A stretch of DNA of 37,457 nt from an uncultured Spartobacteria bacterium (GTDB lineage Bacteria; Verrucomicrobiota; Verrucomicrobiia; Chthoniobacterales; Chthoniobacteraceae). A program made the position numbers and the translations under genes. Position 1 is the first letter of the stretch, and each line of letters begins with the position of its first letter. The stretch spans positions 1 through 37,457 of the forward strand of contig CAIYUV010000177.1 of NCBI GenBank assembly GCA_903929475.1, in the 5' to 3' direction. The notes below the pieces were generated by a model. The model was not told where the DNA came from. It was given only the letters and a program-made list of their open reading frames with translations, and ran no database searches. Positions 7,601-15,788 of the stretch are shown one piece after another.

Positions 7601-9916
7601 ATGAAGAGTCTTCTCCTTTTTCTCGCCTGCATCGCCGCCGTGAACGCCGACGATGTCGTGCTCGGTCCTGACGGTAAACCGCTTTTCGGACACAGCTCGC
7701 ATGGTGAAGTTTTCGACGAAGGGCCGCGTCAGGCTGCGGTTCTATTGCCGGGCACGGGGAATGTTCATTTTGAAATCACGACAAAAAATGCGGAGGCGCA
7801 GAAGTTTTTCGATCAGGGACTCGGGCAGCTTCACGGCTTTTGGTATTACGAAGCGGAGCGATCGTTCCGGCAGGTGGCGAAATTGGATCCTGACTGCGCG
7901 ATGGCCTATTGCGGAATGGCGATGGCGAACTTCAACAACGAGAAGCGCAGCGCGGATTTCATCAAGGAAGCTGTGAAGCGAAAGGAGAAGGCGAGTGCGC
8001 GGGAGCAGGCGTGGATCGGCGTTTACACCGCATTTTTCAACGAAGCGAAGAAGCCTGATGAGGGCAAACGCAAGGCGCTCGTCAAGACGCTGGAGAATTT
8101 TATTTTCGAACATCCCGACGACATCGAGGCGAAGGCCTTTCTCGTCTTTCACCTGTGGGACAATTCGCAACACAACATCCCAGTCACCAGCCACGCCGCC
8201 ATCGCCGCTCTCGCGCAGCAGGTGCTTGCGAAAAATCCGCAGCACCCCGGCATTCATCACTACCTCATTCATCTTTGGAATTACGAAGACGACCGCCGCG
8301 CACTGACCGACGCATCCACGCTCGGCCAAAGCGCCCCCGGCATCGCGCATATGTGGCACATGCCAGGGCACACTTTCACGCGTCTCCATCGTTGGGCCGA
8401 CGCCGCATGGCAGCAGGAAGCCAGCGCCCGCACTGACCACGCCCACATGATCGCCTCGCGCATTATGCCGGAACAAATCCACAACTACGCCCACAATAAC
8501 GACTGGCTGGTGGAAAACCTCGGCTTCATCGGGCGTGTGCATGACGCGCTCGATCTCGCGAAGAACATGATCGAACTCCCGCGCCTCGCGCCCGGCCATG
8601 TGCTCATCGGCAAAGACGACTACCCCGACGCCCGCACCGGCTACGCGATGGGCCGCAAGCGTTTGCTCGATCTGCTCCTTTCGTGGGAAAAATGGGAGGA
8701 ACTCCTCGCGCTCGACGGCACTCAGTATCTCGAAGCATTCAGTGACCCTGTAGAGGAAGCGCGGCGTCTCCGCGCCATCGGCGTGGCGGCTTTCCAGGCG
8801 GGCAACAAGGCGAAGGGCGAAGAAAAAATCGCTGCCGTGGATGCGCTCATTAAAAAACTCCACGAAACTCGCTACGCAGACGCGGAGAAAGCCGAGAGTG
8901 ATGCGAAGAAGGAAAACAAACCCGCCGACCAAGTCGCCAACGCGATGACGGAAGTTTTCAAAAAAACCAGCGACCAACTTTCCAAGCTCGAAAGTCTGCG
9001 CAATGAAATCCGATTGTATAAGGCCATTGCCGAGGAAAAGAGCGCGGAGGAAATTCGGACGATTCTTGCCGATGTGAAGGACATCCCGCCGCTCCGTCTC
9101 GCACGCATCCAACTCACGCTCGTGGACGACAAGAAGGCGCTGGAGCTTGCCGAAAAAGCTGTGAAGGACGGCGAGCAACAAGTGCTCCCCCTTGCCACGC
9201 TGGCAAGCATCCAGTGGGTCACGGGCAAGCAGGACGAGGCGAAGAAAACTTTCGAGAAGCTCCGCCCGCTTTGTGAGCAGGCCGACATCGGCGAGCGGGT
9301 ATTTACTCGACTCGCACCCATCGTCAGCGCACTCGGCCTGCCAGCAGACTGTCGGCCCAAGCTCGGATGGCCCGCCGACAGCGGAGTGCGCCCGGAACTT
9401 TCAACACTCGGTCCGTTCCGCTGGCATCCCTACCCCGCGCCCGCATGGAACGCGATGGATGCCAACGGCAAGCAGCACTCCCTTTCCGATCTCAAAGGCA
9501 AACCACATCTGCTCGTCTTTTACCTCGGCAGCGGCTGCTCACATTGCATCGAACAACTCAACCTCCTCGCACCTCTCGCGAAGGAATACACGGACGCTGG
9601 TATCACGATTACTGCCGTCAGCACCGACAGCACGGAGGATCTCCAAAAGACCTTCGTGCAAGCCAAGGACGCCGAGGGATTCCCCTTCCCCATCGTCGCC
9701 GATCACACACTCGCCGCTTTCCACGCCTATCGTGCGTTCGATGATTTTGAAAACACGCCTCTCCACGGCACCTTCCTTGTTGATGCCGCCGGATACGTTC
9801 GCTGGCAGGATATTTCCTACCGTCCTTTCCGCGACGTGAAATGGCTGCTCGGCGAGAGCAAACGCCTGCTCGCGATGCCGGTGAATCTCCCCGCTGAAAT
9901 CAGCGCCGCGAAATAG
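7601..9916 (+). CDS. Secreted TPR protein with C-terminal thioredoxin-like domain
   Basis: 771 aa from the ATG at 7601, chosen because it starts the signal peptide MKSLLLFLACIAAVNA. A GTG at 7550 is in frame but adds a charged, non-signal leader. Residues 45-370 contain TPR-like helices, beginning FFDQGLGQLHGFWYYEAERSF and DPDCAMAYCGMAMAN, with many His and Trp residues. Residues 400-600 are further helical repeats rich in Lys/Glu. The end (from about 615) is an AhpC/TSA-type redoxin domain: LKGKPHLLVFYLGSGCSHC, with the CxxC pair at 646 and 649. It probably acts in periplasmic redox or cofactor handling. The stop lies 6 bases from the convergent gene's stop. Confidence 0.85.
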   Translation: MKSLLLFLACIAAVNADDVVLGPDGKPLFGHSSHGEVFDEGPRQAAVLLPGTGNVHFEITTKNAEAQKFFDQGLGQLHGFWYYEAERSFRQVAKLDPDCAMAYCGMAMANFNNEKRSADFIKEAVKRKEKASAREQAWIGVYTAFFNEAKKPDEGKRKALVKTLENFIFEHPDDIEAKAFLVFHLWDNSQHNIPVTSHAAIAALAQQVLAKNPQHPGIHHYLIHLWNYEDDRRALTDASTLGQSAPGIAHMWHMPGHTFTRLHRWADAAWQQEASARTDHAHMIASRIMPEQIHNYAHNNDWLVENLGFIGRVHDALDLAKNMIELPRLAPGHVLIGKDDYPDARTGYAMGRKRLLDLLLSWEKWEELLALDGTQYLEAFSDPVEEARRLRAIGVAAFQAGNKAKGEEKIAAVDALIKKLHETRYADAEKAESDAKKENKPADQVANAMTEVFKKTSDQLSKLESLRNEIRLYKAIAEEKSAEEIRTILADVKDIPPLRLARIQLTLVDDKKALELAEKAVKDGEQQVLPLATLASIQWVTGKQDEAKKTFEKLRPLCEQADIGERVFTRLAPIVSALGLPADCRPKLGWPADSGVRPELSTLGPFRWHPYPAPAWNAMDANGKQHSLSDLKGKPHLLVFYLGSGCSHCIEQLNLLAPLAKEYTDAGITITAVSTDSTEDLQKTFVQAKDAEGFPFPIVADHTLAAFHAYRAFDDFENTPLHGTFLVDAAGYVRWQDISYRPFRDVKWLLGESKRLLAMPVNLPAEISAAK

Positions 9917-9922
9917 CGCCTG

Positions 9923-11008
9923 CTATTTTACGAACCACGGTTTTGCAAATGCGTTCGTGGTAAAAAAATCCAGCAACTGCTTTGCGACCTTGATCCGTGC
10001 AGGCATGCCCGGGTGCGTGCCGTCGTCGGCCATTTCATTCTCGGCATATGTGAGCCCGTCGCTCTTCCTCGGAGTCAGTCCATTTGTCCACAGATACGGC
10101 CCCCACAGAAGCACAGGCGCCTTCACTTCACCCTTCTCCGCATCCGCATTCAATCCGCCCTTGATCTGTTCTTCGATGAGCCAGCGAACCGCAAACGCAC
10201 TCTCGTAGGCATAAGGCTCGGGATTCAAGCGGCTCTTCGCATAGCCCGCATAGATGCGGCTGCTGAGGAATGCCACGCGCAGATTCGGGTATTTCTGCTT
10301 CGCAAGAATCACGATCTCCCGCAGGCGGTCGCGAAGTCGCTCGGTCTCCGCGGGAAAACCTTTTTGCGGCGACATGAGCGCCTGCTTGATCCAAACCACC
10401 TGCACTTGCTCCGGCGAAACACCGAAACTGCGGAGCCGCAGTTCTGCCACTTTCCACGGCATCGCGTCTGCCGTTGCCCACGCTGTCGCATCCTTTGCAC
10501 CTTGCGCCGAATCCACGAGCACTACGCTCGCAGCCTTGCGGTCATCCGCGTTCGCGAGCGGCACAAACTCGCTGAACTCCTGTGTCGTGTTCGACATCCC
10601 AATGCTCATAAAAACAATCTTCCCGTCCGGCGCAGGATTGCCGTCCTTGTCCAGCGGGTGGATTTTCGCAATCGCCTTTCGCGCCAGCGCAGCGTGCTCC
10701 GCCGTCGGCTCATTTTTTCCTCCGCCATATAAACCGCCTGCCTGTCCTTTGTATTCGCCTGCGAGTTCGGTCAGGGGCGTAAGATCTTTGGGGGGCGGAA
10801 CGGGATTTCGCAGCACTTGTGCCTGGCCGGCGGGTCGCTCGCCCGCAACCCGTCGCCGCATCGCCTCATCGAGATACTTCGTTTCTTCCCCGGTAATGAT
10901 TTCCCCCTTCTGTCTGCGCTGGTGAATTTCCTTGGCCCGCTGCCAGTCAATTTCCTCTGCCTGTGCGAGCACGGCAAAACCAGCGATGAGAATGTGCAAT
11001 ATTTTCAT
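9923..11008 (-). CDS. Secreted SGNH-like hydrolase-fold protein
   Basis: 361 aa from the ATG at 11008, which gives the signal peptide MKILHILIAGFAVLAQA; an in-frame ATG 15 bases upstream is less likely. The N-terminal 70 residues form a charged linker with EIDWQRAKEIHQRRQKGE. The core has IVFMSIGMSNTTQEF, with GMSN in the place of the GDS block and Ser as possible nucleophile, and a late MADDGTHPGMPARIKVA that fits the DxxH block. These are SGNH-like signatures, but the overall match is loose, so esterase activity is an inference. It is convergent with the TPR-redoxin gene (6 bases between stops). Confidence 0.65.
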   Translation of the reverse strand: MKILHILIAGFAVLAQAEEIDWQRAKEIHQRRQKGEIITGEETKYLDEAMRRRVAGERPAGQAQVLRNPVPPPKDLTPLTELAGEYKGQAGGLYGGGKNEPTAEHAALARKAIAKIHPLDKDGNPAPDGKIVFMSIGMSNTTQEFSEFVPLANADDRKAASVVLVDSAQGAKDATAWATADAMPWKVAELRLRSFGVSPEQVQVVWIKQALMSPQKGFPAETERLRDRLREIVILAKQKYPNLRVAFLSSRIYAGYAKSRLNPEPYAYESAFAVRWLIEEQIKGGLNADAEKGEVKAPVLLWGPYLWTNGLTPRKSDGLTYAENEMADDGTHPGMPARIKVAKQLLDFFTTNAFAKPWFVK

Positions 11009-11134
11009 GTCAGGGATAAACACACGTTAAGAGAGAATGTCGTGCAAGTCACACGTGCGTGCAGTGCCTCATTTTTAGCTGCAAATGAAAAGCGCATTGC
11101 AGCAGGGCGCGGCATCGCTATTTTCCGTCCGCTC

Positions 11135-11656
11135 ATGCTCAACGAGGACAGCTTTCATTACGCGATAGAAAACACACAGGTAGTCGTGGCACCGCAGAAC
11201 CGTATCGAGACCTTTGGCTCCACAGTTTTCCGCTTTTTCCTGGTGGCCGAAATGATGGACACCGTGGGACAGGTGCGCGTGCGCGATGGTAAACTCCACG
11301 CCGAGCGCCCGCGCCTGATCACGCCGGCGCACTATCATCAAATGCTCGAGGGCTTCGGCGAAAAAGCGGAGGCGTTCGTCGGCTGGCTGCGTGAAAATGC
11401 AGCGGAACTGGCTGTGATGAAATACGGTTTTCAGTTTCGCAAGACGGACGTGCAGGAGGAAGTCGTGCATCGCCCTCTCGAAGACGTCATCGCCTCGCTC
11501 CGTGAAAAAGTGGACCGCGATGAAGACCCGATGTGCACGGTGATTTGCGGCGTGGACGAAGGCTGGGAGGTCTGCCTGCTTAAATTCGCAACCGACATGA
11601 TCCAGCGCTCTGCCGCAGGCAATGTGGACGAATGGAAACGTCGTGGTTTGATTTAA
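11135..11656 (+). CDS. Conserved-looking hypothetical protein, 173 aa
   Basis: I do not recognise this family. The frame is open from inside the neighbouring minus-strand gene, but the first ATG outside it is at 11135 (MLNEDSFHYAIENTQVV). A GTG at 11042 would add 31 residues. The protein is soluble and mixed alpha/beta. It contains FRFFLVAEMMDTVGQVRVRDGKL, a helical LITPAHYHQMLEGF segment, and an acidic REKVDRDEDPMCTVICGVDEGWEVCLLKF strand region. No signal peptide or catalytic motif is evident. The composition is that of a real gene. It lies upstream of the LysM-accA pair. Confidence 0.65.
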   Translation: MLNEDSFHYAIENTQVVVAPQNRIETFGSTVFRFFLVAEMMDTVGQVRVRDGKLHAERPRLITPAHYHQMLEGFGEKAEAFVGWLRENAAELAVMKYGFQFRKTDVQEEVVHRPLEDVIASLREKVDRDEDPMCTVICGVDEGWEVCLLKFATDMIQRSAAGNVDEWKRRGLI

Positions 11657-11760
11657 AAAATTCGCCGTCTGCACTACATTGAAAGGCGGAGCATGATTAT
11701 TTTCTGAAAGTTTTTCGCGCCCGTCCCGTATATTCACCGCAAACCGCATCCTTCTCATCC

Positions 11761-12606
11761 GTGCTTCTTCGCCTGTTCATCATCCTGCTGCTCGCCGCCA
11801 GTGTCTTTGGTAGCGCCTATTATGCGGTGAAGCGGCTGTATATTGAGCCCGAACGCCGTCTCGTCGCTGACAAAAAACTCCCTCCCCCGACTCCGCCGCC
11901 CGATCCCAGTCTCGAAGAGTTTACACGCTGCGAGGAAGTCCGCCGCACTGCACCGCTCGCGGAAGCGCGCGCAGCCTACGAACGTTTCCTGAAGGAATTT
12001 CCTGAATCGAAAAAGCGCGACACGGTGCTCGATGCGATTGGCGAAATCAACAGCGCAGAGTTTTTCGCCACCAAGCCCGACGACACGAACACTTACACGG
12101 TGAAATCCGGCGACTCGCTCGGACGCATCGCCTCCCGCACGAAGCTTTCGCTCGAACTACTCGTCCACCTCAACCAGCTCAAAAGCGATGTCGTCCACCC
12201 GGGCCAGCGTTTGCTCGCGCCGACGTGCGACTTCCGCCTCGTGCTCCAGCAGCGTGCGAGGCGCGTCGTCATCTATCGTGGTGACAAATTTTTCCGCCAA
12301 TACCCCACCCTCGCATGGCCCGGCGCGAACAAAAAACCCGTCATCATTCTGCCCCGGCAAAGCGGCAAGGTGACCGAAAAGATTGCCATCAATGAAAAAG
12401 GCGGAGTCAAACCCACCGACTTCGCGTATTTTTCCGCGCGTCACGTGCTCATGCACAGCATCCCCGGCCACTCGCTCTACGGTCAGTCCGACGACACGCC
12501 AGCCACAGCACAGCGGCCCGCCGGGGCAAATATTGCGCTTACCACGGCCGCGATGAGTGAAATCGCAGTCTTGATTCCTAAAGGCGCTCCCGTGACGATG
12601 GAATGA
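11761..12606 (+). CDS. LysM protein with degenerate L,D-transpeptidase-like end
   Basis: 281 aa, GTG start. Residues 1-22 are a membrane anchor or signal segment, followed by a Pro-rich stretch (41-49) and a helical tetratricopeptide-like part (52-100). A LysM domain occupies 111-154 (TYTVKSGDSLGRIASRTKLS to LLAP), which binds peptidoglycan. The last 110 residues have the strand pattern of YkuD domains. However, where active enzymes have SHGCxR before a 'L....V..G.PV.I' tail, this protein has AGANIALTTAAMSEIA then LIPKGAPVTM, so the catalytic Cys is missing. The final ATGA overlaps the accA start. It probably binds the wall without cross-linking it. Confidence 0.8.
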   Translation: MLLRLFIILLLAASVFGSAYYAVKRLYIEPERRLVADKKLPPPTPPPDPSLEEFTRCEEVRRTAPLAEARAAYERFLKEFPESKKRDTVLDAIGEINSAEFFATKPDDTNTYTVKSGDSLGRIASRTKLSLELLVHLNQLKSDVVHPGQRLLAPTCDFRLVLQQRARRVVIYRGDKFFRQYPTLAWPGANKKPVIILPRQSGKVTEKIAINEKGGVKPTDFAYFSARHVLMHSIPGHSLYGQSDDTPATAQRPAGANIALTTAAMSEIAVLIPKGAPVTME

Positions 12607-13568
12607 GCATGAAACTCCAGCCACTCGATTTCGAGAAACCCATCGTGGAACTCGAAGACAAACTCGAAGACCTGCGCCAGCACAGTCGCGACAACAACGT
12701 AAACCTCGACCCCGAGGTGCATCGCATGGAGGCGAAAATCGAGGAAACCAAAAAGGCCGTCTATTCCAACCTCACCGCATGGCAGCGCGTGCAAATCGCA
12801 CGGCACACCGCGCGCCCTTACACGCTCGACTACCTCCAGCTTTCATTCAGCGATTTCATCGAGGTGCATGGCGACCGGCGTTTCGCCGAAGACCCGTCCA
12901 TGCCGGGCGGCTTCGCGACCATCGGCGGACACAAGTGCGTCGTCATCGGACACCAAAAAGGGCGCGATACGAAGGAAAACATCCATCGCAATTTCGGATG
13001 CGCCAATCCCGAGGGATACCGGAAAGCAATGCGTCTCATGCGCATAGCGGAGAAGTTTGGCAGGCCATTTGTCGCGCTCATTGACACACCCGGCGCCTAT
13101 CCCGGCATCGGCGCGGAAGAACGCCACATTGCCGAAAGCATCGCAGTGAATATCCGCGACATGATGACCTTGCGCACACCCACCGTGGCCGTGGTCATCG
13201 GCGAAGGCGGCAGCGGTGGTGCGCTCGGCATCGGCGTGTGCGACCGCGTGCTCATGCTGGAAAACGCCTACTATTCCGTAATCAGCCCCGAAGGCTGCGC
13301 AGCGATTTTGTGGAAACACCGCAAGCACGCCCCAGAAGCCGCCGAGGCGCTCAAGCTCACCGCGACAGACTTGAAGGAATTCAAACTGGTGGACGAAGTC
13401 ATTCCCGAACCGCTCGGTGGCGCGCATCAGGATCACGAAGCAGCCATCAACAACCTCCGCAAAGCCGTAGCCCGTCAACTCGACCAACTCGCAAAAGTCC
13501 CGATGGAGCAACTACTCGAAGAACGCTACGAAAAATATCGCCGCGTCGGATTCTTCACCGGCGAGTAA
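12603..13568 (+). CDS. accA: Acetyl-CoA carboxylase carboxyltransferase subunit alpha
   Basis: 321 aa, the usual length for AccA. With AccD it transfers the carboxyl group from carboxybiotin to acetyl-CoA in the first step of fatty-acid synthesis. Diagnostic segments: the N-terminal coiled region DFEKPIVELEDKLEDLR, ARHTARPYTLDYL, FIEVHGDRRFAEDPSM, GHQKGRDTKENIHRNFGCANPEGYRKA, ALIDTPGAYPGIGAEERHIAE, and IGEGGSGGALGIGVCDRVLMLE, which builds the oxyanion hole, then AYYSVISPEGCAAILWK. The start overlaps the stop of the LysM gene in ATGA, and an alternative ATG lies 6 bases on. accD is not in the window. Confidence 0.97.
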   Translation: MSMKLQPLDFEKPIVELEDKLEDLRQHSRDNNVNLDPEVHRMEAKIEETKKAVYSNLTAWQRVQIARHTARPYTLDYLQLSFSDFIEVHGDRRFAEDPSMPGGFATIGGHKCVVIGHQKGRDTKENIHRNFGCANPEGYRKAMRLMRIAEKFGRPFVALIDTPGAYPGIGAEERHIAESIAVNIRDMMTLRTPTVAVVIGEGGSGGALGIGVCDRVLMLENAYYSVISPEGCAAILWKHRKHAPEAAEALKLTATDLKEFKLVDEVIPEPLGGAHQDHEAAINNLRKAVARQLDQLAKVPMEQLLEERYEKYRRVGFFTGE

Positions 13569-13604
13569 GTGCGGCCACGACTTTCGTCGCAATACTCCGA
13601 CACT

Positions 13605-14363
13605 TTACCCGCGCAAGGCGCGCGCAAACTCTGTCGCCGCACGGCGAATCTCTGCCGCCACATCGGCGCGCTGGGTGGCGAACTTCGGCTTGAACCACGG
13701 GAAAAGGCCGATGACATCGTGCAGCACGAGCACCTGACCGTCGCAATCCGTGCCTGATCCGATGCCGATGGTCGGGATTTTCACGCTCTCAGTGATCGCC
13801 TTTGCGACAGCGGGCACCACGAGTTCGAGGAGAAGACCGAACGCGCCTGCTGCTTCCACCGCTGATGCATCGGCGAGCAATGCGTCTGCCTGCTCTTCGG
13901 TTTTTCCTTTCACGCGGTAGCCGCCCTCGATGCGCACGCGCTGCGGCTGCATTCCGATGTGCGCCATGACCGGAACACCCGCGCCAGCGAGCAGTGCAAT
14001 GTGAGCAGCGTGCGATGCACCTCCTTCAATTTTCACCGCGTGCGCGCCCGCCTCGATGAGTTGCTTCGCATTCGTGAGCGCCAGTTCCGGCGTCTCGGCG
14101 CTTCCGAATGGAAGGTCAGCGATGATAAGCGCGCGCTGTGTGCCCCGGGCGACGGCGCGTGTGTGATGAATCATGTCGTCCATCGTGACGAACGTCGTAT
14201 CTGGATGACCCAGCACGACCATTCCGAGCGAATCACCTACGAGCAGCACGTCCAACCCACTTTCGTCGAGCAGACGCGCAGTCGGGTAATCGTAAGCCGT
14301 GAGCACCGCGATGCGTTCGCCGCGCGATTTGACGGCTTGGAAATTTGCAATGCGTTCGTTCAT
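13605..14363 (-). CDS. panB: Ketopantoate hydroxymethyltransferase
   Basis: 252 aa, slightly shorter than the usual 260-280. PanB adds a hydroxymethyl group from methylene-tetrahydrofolate to ketoisovalerate in pantothenate and CoA synthesis. Visible: LTAYDYPTARLLDE (21-34), VGDSLGM with Mg ligand Asp44 (42-48), ADLPFGS with Asp83, VKIEGG with Glu113, AHIGMQPQ (134-141), and LLLELVVP with the catalytic Glu180, then IPTIGIGSGTDCDGQVLV. All key residues are present. It follows folK by 18 bases on the same strand, a frequent pairing because both touch folate-dependent chemistry; panC is not seen. Confidence 0.96.
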   Translation of the reverse strand: MNERIANFQAVKSRGERIAVLTAYDYPTARLLDESGLDVLLVGDSLGMVVLGHPDTTFVTMDDMIHHTRAVARGTQRALIIADLPFGSAETPELALTNAKQLIEAGAHAVKIEGGASHAAHIALLAGAGVPVMAHIGMQPQRVRIEGGYRVKGKTEEQADALLADASAVEAAGAFGLLLELVVPAVAKAITESVKIPTIGIGSGTDCDGQVLVLHDVIGLFPWFKPKFATQRADVAAEIRRAATEFARALRG

Positions 14364-14381
14364 GCGGTCAGTTTCCTAGCA

Positions 14382-14882
14382 TCACCATTCGGCGGCGAAA
14401 AGCTCCACCGCCGCTGGATCTGCGAGAGCTGCCAGTAAATCAGCGACTGTCTTTTGCTGACCCGGTAGCAGCAAATCCGGGCGAATGTCGTGCAGCGGCG
14501 TGAGCACGAAGCGACGCTGGTGCAGGCGCGGGTGCGGGATGGCGATTTCGTCGTTCGAGAGCGCGATGTTTCCCACGTAAAGAATGTCTAGATCGAGCGT
14601 GCGCGGTGCGTTTCGAGGACGCTTGGATGGACGTCCCATCGCCGCCTCGATGGACTGCAAACCATCGAGCAGCGTCATCGCCTGCCCCTCGAAATCCACT
14701 TCGACCACTGCATTCAGAAACGCACCGGCATCGGCACCACTCCCGACTGGCTCGGTCTCATAGACTCGCGAACTGCGCGCCTCTCCCGTCACTCCCGGCA
14801 GACGCAGCAACGCGTCGCGGCCCGCACGGAGATTCGCGAGCCGGTCACCGAGATTCGATCCGAGTGCAATACCGATTTTCAT
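14382..14882 (-). CDS. folK: Hydroxymethyl-dihydropterin pyrophosphokinase
   Basis: 166 aa from the ATG at 14882; an upstream in-frame ATG at 14900 would add six residues outside the family pattern. FolK transfers pyrophosphate from ATP to 6-hydroxymethyl-7,8-dihydropterin in folate synthesis. Visible: MKIGIALGSNLGDRLANL, SSRVYETEPVG, FLNAVVEVD, IEAAMGR, and RNAPRTLDLDILYVG with the two Mg-binding Asp residues of DLDIL, then IPHPRLHQRRFVLTPLHDI. All conserved motifs are intact. It is transcribed with panB, downstream of a large palindromic repeat that separates it from dapB. Confidence 0.96.
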   Translation of the reverse strand: MKIGIALGSNLGDRLANLRAGRDALLRLPGVTGEARSSRVYETEPVGSGADAGAFLNAVVEVDFEGQAMTLLDGLQSIEAAMGRPSKRPRNAPRTLDLDILYVGNIALSNDEIAIPHPRLHQRRFVLTPLHDIRPDLLLPGQQKTVADLLAALADPAAVELFAAEW

Positions 14883-14902
14883 CCTCGATACAGTGAACAT
14901 GC

Positions 14903-15017
14903 CTCACGCAAAGACGCTAAGACGCAAAGAAGCAGCGAATGAAGCAGGACACCCGTCCAGCATATGGGCGAAAAAGTTGTTTCGCACTGCCTTTGCGCGT
15001 CTGCGTCTTTGCGTGAG
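14903..15017. repeat. Palindromic ACGCAAAG repeat element between dapB and folK
   Basis: Left arm 14903-14929 (CTCACGCAAAGACGC, then AAGACGCAAAG) and right arm 14991-15017 are imperfect inverted copies of 27 bases. The outer 15 are identical and only a few inner ones differ. Each arm is itself a run of ACGCAAAG/GACGCAAAG near-repeats, and the loop is about 60 bases. Similar 'ACGCAAAGACGCAAAG' palindromes occur in many bacterial genomes. In RNA it would form a long stem between dapB and folK and could act as a processing or termination point. Confidence 0.8.
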
Positions 15018-15047
15018 ACCTCTGTTTTCCATAGCCGGATTTAGCAG

Positions 15048-15785
15048 CTACTTCAGCCCAAGCACGTCCCGCATATCGTAAAGACCGGCGGGTTTTCCGT
15101 GCGCCCACTGAGCGGCACGCAGCGCACCGCGTGCAAAAATTTCGCGGCTGCTCGCCTTGTGCGTCAGTTCCACACGCTCGCCGGGCGTTGCGAAAATGAC
15201 CGTGTGATCGCCGACAACATCGCCACCGCGGATTGCATGCATCCCGATCTCCTCGGAAGTGCGCGCTCCCACATCGCCGAAGCGTCCGTGCCGCACATCA
15301 CTGTTGTATTGCAGTGCGCGAACATCGGCCAGTGTCTCAGCCAGCATCTTTGCAGTGCCGCTTGGCGCATCCTTCTTCATGCGGTGATGCATCTCCACGA
15401 CTTCGAGATCGAAGTCCGGGCCAAGAATCTCGGCGGCCTTCCGCGTGAGCCACAGCAGCGTGTTCACGCCGGTCGAGTAATTGCCGGAATACACAATCGG
15501 AATGATGCGCGCCGCCTCGCGGATGCGCGCCACTCCGGCATCACTGATTCCCGTCGTCCCGATGACGAGCGTCTTCTTCCCAGCGACGCACGCGGCGAGA
15601 ACACTCTCTAGCGCAGCGTGGTGGCTGAAATCTATGCACGCATCGCACTTCGCGAGCGCGGCGGCGAAATCATCGCCCATGTCTGTGGCTGCACCGACTG
15701 CGAGTTCGGCGGATTCTTTTGCGCAGGTGATGAGCGCCTGACCCATGCGACCCTTTGAGCCGTTGATGTGGAGTTTGAGCGGCAT
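15048..15785 (-). CDS. dapB: 4-hydroxy-tetrahydrodipicolinate reductase
   Basis: 245 aa, typical for DapB. It reduces hydroxy-tetrahydrodipicolinate with NAD(P)H in the lysine/diaminopimelate pathway that feeds peptidoglycan. Visible: the nucleotide loop INGSKGRMGQ (7-16), CIDFSHHAAL (50-59), VIGTTGI (74-80), VYSGNYSTGVN (98-108), and the catalytic VVEMHHRMKKDAPSGTA (129-145) with His133, His134 and Lys138. The first ATG follows the dapA stop by only 3 bases, so the two are co-transcribed and probably coupled. All active-site residues are present. Confidence 0.97.
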   Translation of the reverse strand: MPLKLHINGSKGRMGQALITCAKESAELAVGAATDMGDDFAAALAKCDACIDFSHHAALESVLAACVAGKKTLVIGTTGISDAGVARIREAARIIPIVYSGNYSTGVNTLLWLTRKAAEILGPDFDLEVVEMHHRMKKDAPSGTAKMLAETLADVRALQYNSDVRHGRFGDVGARTSEEIGMHAIRGGDVVGDHTVIFATPGERVELTHKASSREIFARGALRAAQWAHGKPAGLYDMRDVLGLK

Positions 15786-15788
15786 GGC

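Noticed and set aside
7742-9181. 479-codon minus-strand frame opposite the TPR-redoxin gene
   Set aside because: It is antisense to a gene with recognisable TPR and CxxC motifs, and its own translation has no family features.
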